Positions 59,116-64,000 of a stretch of 64,000 nt of DNA are shown piece by piece. The translations under genes and the position numbers were made by a program. Numbering within the stretch: position 1 is the first letter of the stretch; every line of letters starts with the position of its first letter. A model generated the notes under the pieces. The model did no database searches. It saw only the letters and a list, made by a program, of their open reading frames with translations, and was not told the origin of the DNA. Where the stretch lies: contig JAPXFY010000016.1 of NCBI GenBank assembly GCA_030674185.1, forward strand, positions 41,044,966 to 41,108,965. The letters are read 5' to 3'. This DNA is from Monoplex corrugatus (lineage: Eukaryota; Mollusca; Gastropoda; Littorinimorpha; Ranellidae).

Positions 59116-60445
59116 AACTCGAACAAATATCAATCAAATCCTGAGTTCATGGCTTTGTCAGAAGAACCAAACAGGCTGCAAACATGAAGGGAAAAAACAG
59201 GACACACGGTAATAAGTCTGCACATTCTATATATATATTAGTACAAGGGTCAACCTTACCTTTGGAGGTGATACACATGTATATGAACATGTACCTTTAG
59301 TCCACCAACTTGTCAATAAGTAACTGCTGTTTGGGATTGGTGAAGATCAGATAGCGGTGGAGAGGAAATGAGCTTCAAATTCATATAGCTGATACTGGGG
59401 GTAAAACCGCTTGAACTAATAGTTTAATCAGAAACGATGTTAAAGTAATGGAATAGATTGAAGAACACAAGCACCACAATGTTCGATCATGCCAAAACGC
59501 TTGTTCTAGGGAAAAATCGCAGACTTATTATACACCACTCATGCTATGAAGTAGCATCAAATGTATCAGACTGAAAGTCATTCATGTCACGTCTATTCTG
59601 ACTATCTACCAGTCAAAAGTAAGTCAAGAGTCAATGATCAATGCTGCCACTATACTAGTAAACAAGTAACAGTTCCATAACTGTAACAACGTCCAATAGT
59701 GTGACAACTGTCACAAAATCCTGCAGACTTTCATAGACCACCCTCCCAAGAATAACACAAAGAAAAAGGATCAGGGCCAGGGGAAGAAACAGACACACAA
59801 CATCACAGACTAGGGTGGAGACAGACCTTTGTCAGGCAATCAGCCACAACCTTGAGAGCTGGAGGCAACTGGTGCAGCATCCCTTTGTCAGTGCCCCTAC
59901 AAACCTGGCAAGTTACAGAATCACTATGGTACCTACAATTATTGATGTCGCCTAAACATGGATGAACCATCTCCTGGACAGAATGGTTTGGGCACGTACA
60001 ACTCACAAAGAAAACCTCACAAAGAGAATATCTGTGAACTGAAATACTGAACAAGTGTAAAGAGTTAAAGAAACAAATGCGTAGTAACAGGAAAGAATAA
60101 CAAAAAACAACAAAAACAACAAACAAACAAACAAACAAAAAACAAACAAACAAACAAAAACAAAAACCTATGCGTATTAACAGGAAAGAGTTGAAGAAAC
60201 CAACGCATATTAACAGGAAAGAAGGAGTTAAAAAATACTGAAGTGTATTTCAAATGATTTGATTAAACAAATGATTAAAACCTGACATGCTAGAAAGATA
60301 ACTTCGCGTCATATAACTCACAGGTTCATAGTGGGAGTATGCAACAACTTCAATTGATGCCACCATCATTCTGAACAGTCTGAAGGAAACACTCTCCCTG
60401 TTGACCCGCTTACCTCCCTTGCCCCAAATCTGAGTTCAAACCGTC
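59116..60445. other. No gene supported
   Basis: An (AAAC)n patch lies at 60105-60165, next to a small tandem repeat containing TTAACAGGAAAGA (about 60175-60225). Nothing else. Confidence 0.45.
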
Positions 60446-60449
60446 GCAC

Positions 60450-60735
<286 letters not shown>

Positions 60736-60771
60736 AGTCAGCTACACTGAGACGCAATGACACACTTTTGT

Positions 60772-60773
60772 AT

Positions 60774-60804
<31 letters not shown>

Positions 60805-60805
60805 C

Positions 60806-60842
<37 letters not shown>

Positions 60843-61043
60843 GTCTGTCTATCTATCTATCTATCTATCTATCTATCCATCTATCTATCCATCCATCTAT
60901 TTATCTATCTATCTATCTATCTATTCTATCTATCTATCTGTCTGTCTATCTATCTATCTATGTCTATCTTCTATCTATCTATCTATCCATCTATCTATCT
61001 ATCTATCCATCTATCTATCCATCTATCTATCTATCTACTATCT

Positions 61044-61091
<48 letters not shown>

Positions 61092-61146
61092 CTATCTATC
61101 TAGTCTATCTATCTATCTATCTATCTATCTACTATCTATCTATCAA
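60772..61146 (+). repeat. (TATC)n microsatellite, about 370 bp
   Basis: Long (ATCT)n with CCAT, GTCT and single-base interruptions. Confidence 0.97.
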
Positions 61147-61674
61147 TTCTATGTATATTTGTAAGGTATAAGAAGAATGGTTGCAATAAACAGTAAACTT
61201 TTACAATCGCAGAAAACTGTGAGGTTTGCTGATGGATATGTCAGTTCTGTCAGAAGAGTTGGCTCCAGCTGTGTATGTCATTATCACTGGTTTTCTTACA
61301 GGACTGTGCAGCAGTGGCACGATCGTCTGTCTTTTGCAATTCTAAGTATAATGTGAAACGGGTGAGAGAGTTTTCTACTGACTTTGTATGATTAAAAAAA
61401 ATCTGTGACAGCATCACTACATGTTTGAATACAGTGTTGCAGCAGAAAAAAAAGACAATGAGAAGATCAAACAAAGTCAGACGTGAAATATGTGTGCTCT
61501 GAACGGCAACAAGCCAAAGTTATGAGTTTTGAGTGTTTTTTTCAGCGCGGACGCATCGCACGGAATAATTCCTTAATAGTTCTACTTAGGCCTGAAAGTA
61601 ATCCTCTGACAGATTCCCTGAGACTGAACCAAAAAGAAGTCATTAGAAACTGGCTTATTCGCTGCTGATGTAAT
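61147..61674. other. No gene supported
   Basis: Unique-looking sequence. Confidence 0.45.
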
Positions 61675-61850
61675 TTTTCCATCATTCTGATGGTGTCAGC
61701 TCAATGTTATATATGTCCACCTACCCTCCCACCCATTTCAAGACCTGGCCAAAGCATAGAGTTTTCGCAGGCTCAGGGAGACTGCCAGATAATTGCTCGA
61801 AGATTTCGTAGGAGCGCACATGGAGATGTCCAAGCGCGATAGATTCCTTT
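61675..61850 (-). repeat. Dispersed repeat family H copy, minus strand
   Basis: On the minus strand: ATCGCGCTTGGACATCTCCA, CTGAGCCTGCGAAAACTC, CCAGGTCTTGAAATGGGTGG and GCTGACACCATCAGAATGAT. Confidence 0.65.
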
Positions 61851-62064
61851 TCAGCAAAGTCCAAACTGTATCAGAAGAATAACAGAACACTTACTGTTTT
61901 TGCTTGTTTGAACACAGTAAACAGCGGCAACAGACATTTGTCGTTAACGGCATAAAGACAATCACTATAACAGAGTCTCGAGCTGGCGGTTTTCTTTCTT
62001 CCTCTTTCTTTTTCTTCGCCTATTGTATGTGGCATGAACAGAATTTGTATCAAACTTGTAAGAC

Positions 62065-62106
62065 ACAAACAAACAAACAAACAAACAAACAAACAAACAA
62101 ACAAAA
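62065..62106 (+). repeat. (AAAC)n microsatellite
   Basis: About ten copies. The neighbouring 61851-62170 shows no gene. Confidence 0.94.
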
Positions 62107-62169
62107 ACCCAACCGTGATATTTTGTTTAAAGACATAGCTCTGCATCGCTGTATGGGGAGGAGGTAGTT

Positions 62170-62346
62170 AAGAGAAAGACAGAAAGAGAGAGAGGGACGC
62201 TGACACATGATTTATTGTGAAGGCCACTGACCCACTGACAAACCAGGGATTTTCGGAAGAAGGTTATAATATCAATGTACACAAGAAAGAGAGTGAGAGA
62301 GGAGAGAGAGAGAGAGAGAGAGAAGAGAGGAGAGAGAGAGAGAGAG
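62170..62346 (+). repeat. Two (GA)n tracts
   Basis: GA-rich at 62170-62195 and 62290-62346. Confidence 0.9.
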
Positions 62347-63035
62347 GTGGTGGCGGTATGGTGAGATGGGCTATTGTGTAGTTCATGTAGTGTTGAGGAC
62401 GTGAGAACCTCTATGTAGATCAGGTGTGATATAATGGCCACGATGATGAGCGTGTCGATGACTGTTTGCCCAGGGCAATAGCCGAGGGTTCACACTAAGT
62501 GAAGGGGATGCTTGTAGATGCATAGATGATCCCACTGATGGCTGAGTGATGATTTAAATGGGTACATATCATGCAAATCAGAGCTGGCAAGTTACGACAG
62601 AATATCAATGTCTAACCAACATATACAATGAGCGTTTTGTATATTCGTGGCATCTGCTGTGATCATCTTAAAGTCACATATGACCAATGTATTAAAAAGC
62701 ACGTACGAAGATAGCCACTAGCAACGACTCTTCAGAAAATACAATAAACTGAACTGATTAAATCACATATCTAGGACACAAGAAACGCGGGGCTAAATCA
62801 CAAATTGGACAGAAGTTTTTCTTCCTAACCTTCCACTAGATCTAAAATGGGGGTCTGGGTGCTAGACTTTCGAATGAAGCAATGAAGCGAGGTCTCGTGT
62901 ACCGCATGTACTCAGCGCATATTAACAGCAACTACAGTAAAATCAAAGTTGTAGTAACTATCAGGACTCATTTTGTTTGCCATGACAAAGAATTCATTTG
63001 AAAAAATTTTCAAGCTTTTAAAATTTCGAGAAAAT
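62347..63035. other. No gene supported
   Basis: Unremarkable sequence. Confidence 0.45.
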
Positions 63036-63036
63036 T

Positions 63037-63110
<74 letters not shown>

Positions 63111-63135
63111 TGAAAGAGAGAGAGAAAGAGAGAGG
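63036..63135 (+). repeat. (GA)n microsatellite
   Basis: About 100 bp GA with AAAG breaks. Confidence 0.95.
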
Positions 63136-63159
63136 GATGGAAGGAGACACAGACAGAGA

Positions 63160-63460
63160 AATAAAGAGAATGAAGATGAGAATTTTTCAGAACGATGTCT
63201 GAAATAAACGCTAGAAAGAAAAGCAAACCAACAAATAAAAAGCAGACAGCAAATGATCCACTGCCCTTTTCCCCCTATCAAACAAACAAACAAACAAACA
63301 AACAAACAAACAAACAAACAAACAAACAAACATATTGACAAATGAGAGACAGAAAAACTGAAGAAATGAAGATAAGAATGCTTCAGAACAGTGTCTGAAA
63401 TCAAATGTCACCTTTGACGAGAAAAAGCAAAGAAATAAATAAAAAGCAGACGGCCATATA
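63160..63460 (+). repeat. Local direct repeat of about 190 bp around an (AAAC)n tract
   Basis: 63170-63270 (GAAGATGAGAA, TTTTTCAGAACGATGTCTGAAAT, AATAAAAAGCAGACAGC) recurs at 63368-63480 (GAAGATAAGAATGCTTCAG, AACAGTGTCTGAAAT, AATAAAAAGCAGACGGC). (AAAC)n at 63280-63331 separates the units and a (GAAA)n at 63484-63511 follows the second. Confidence 0.75.
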
Positions 63461-63511
63461 TCTACTACCCCTTTACCCTTATAAAGAAAGAAAGAAAGAA
63501 AGAAAGAAAGA

Positions 63512-63695
63512 AATGGCCTGGCAGATAATTTAGGTCAGTGGAAGAAATGAGCAGCAGAACATGACCCTTTCAAAATAAAAAGCCAACCGAAACCAAACCT
63601 AGTCTAGCTTTATGTTCTGTACAACACTGGAAACGCTCGATCATTAAATTCTCAGCAATAATCGCCTCCTTACACTGATTCAGTTTCCTGAGTGT
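63512..63695. other. No feature recognised
   Basis: Nothing supported. Confidence 0.4.
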
Positions 63696-63697
63696 TT

Positions 63698-63775
63698 TGA
63701 TCTGTCTGTCTGTCTGTCTGTCTGTCTTATTTGTTTGTTGTGTTTGTCTGTCTGCCTCTCTCTTTGTTTCTTTCT
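63698..63775 (+). repeat. (CTGT)n and related pyrimidine tract
   Basis: (TCTG)n at 63700-63727, then TTTG/TCTG mix. Confidence 0.85.
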
Positions 63776-63943
63776 TGCCCTCTCTCACACACACGCACCA
63801 TCTCTCATTCTAATGCAAGCAACGGCAGAAAGTTGGCCTATGTGCTATCATACCACAGGAAAATAACATTTCACTTCGTCTGTCTCTCTGTCTGTCTGTC
63901 TCTCTCTCATGTGTGTGTATATGTGTGTGTGAGAGAAAAGCGA

Positions 63944-63964
63944 GAGGGAGAGATAGAGAGAGGG

Positions 63965-64000
<36 letters not shown>
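63944..64000 (+). repeat. (GA)n microsatellite running off the window end
   Basis: GA repeat continuing to the last base. Confidence 0.93.

Overview
The window looks like animal nuclear DNA, most probably from a lophotrochozoan and perhaps a gastropod mollusc. The reasons are one spliced immunoglobulin-domain exon with canonical splice sites, several families of decayed non-LTR retrotransposons, no dense or operon-like coding, and an extreme load of micro- and minisatellites. The species call is inference. No bacterial, viral or plasmid gene structure is present. Almost all of the longer open frames are reading frames through simple repeats or LINE remains.

The only host coding sequence I can support is a 205-bp internal exon on the minus strand (20266-20470). 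It encodes strands C to G of an Ig V-set domain of the lachesin/IgLON/DIP cell-adhesion type. No partner exon was recognised, so the window is probably mostly a very long intron, or two introns, of that gene.

Layout: 0-9 kb holds RTE-like LINE tails, a long palindromic (foldback) element at 5.3-5.7 kb, and a dispersed repeat present unexpanded at 4.1-4.6 kb and as a 21-copy array at 7.0-8.3 kb. 10-14 kb holds a (CA)n tract and a 2.5-kb array of 25-bp units. 14.7-19.2 kb holds three copies of one repeat family plus two RTE tails with target-site duplications. 19.3-21.8 kb holds a LINE tail running into a (GAA)n tract, the Ig exon, and the longest RTE copy with its RT motifs. 23.6-25.1 kb is a 1.5-kb polypurine (GAA)n tract. 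25.8-28 kb holds more repeats.

From 29.7 to 60.7 kb I see a large, old, direct tandem duplication. Copy 1 is about 29.69-41.66 kb and copy 2 about 44.29-60.74 kb. At least seven short blocks match in the same order. The two copies have gained different minisatellites: a 37-bp array (30.47-34.16 kb) and a 35-bp array (38.6-39.05 kb) only in copy 1, and a 40-bp array (49.98-55.79 kb) only in copy 2. Candidate unexpanded precursors sit at the matching place in the other copy. The last 4 kb is ordinary repeat-rich DNA.

The genes do not form a pathway. The main theme is repeat birth: internal modules of dispersed repeats, and LINE 3' tails, have repeatedly been amplified into long tandem arrays. 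All similarities were judged by eye; no alignment program or database was available.
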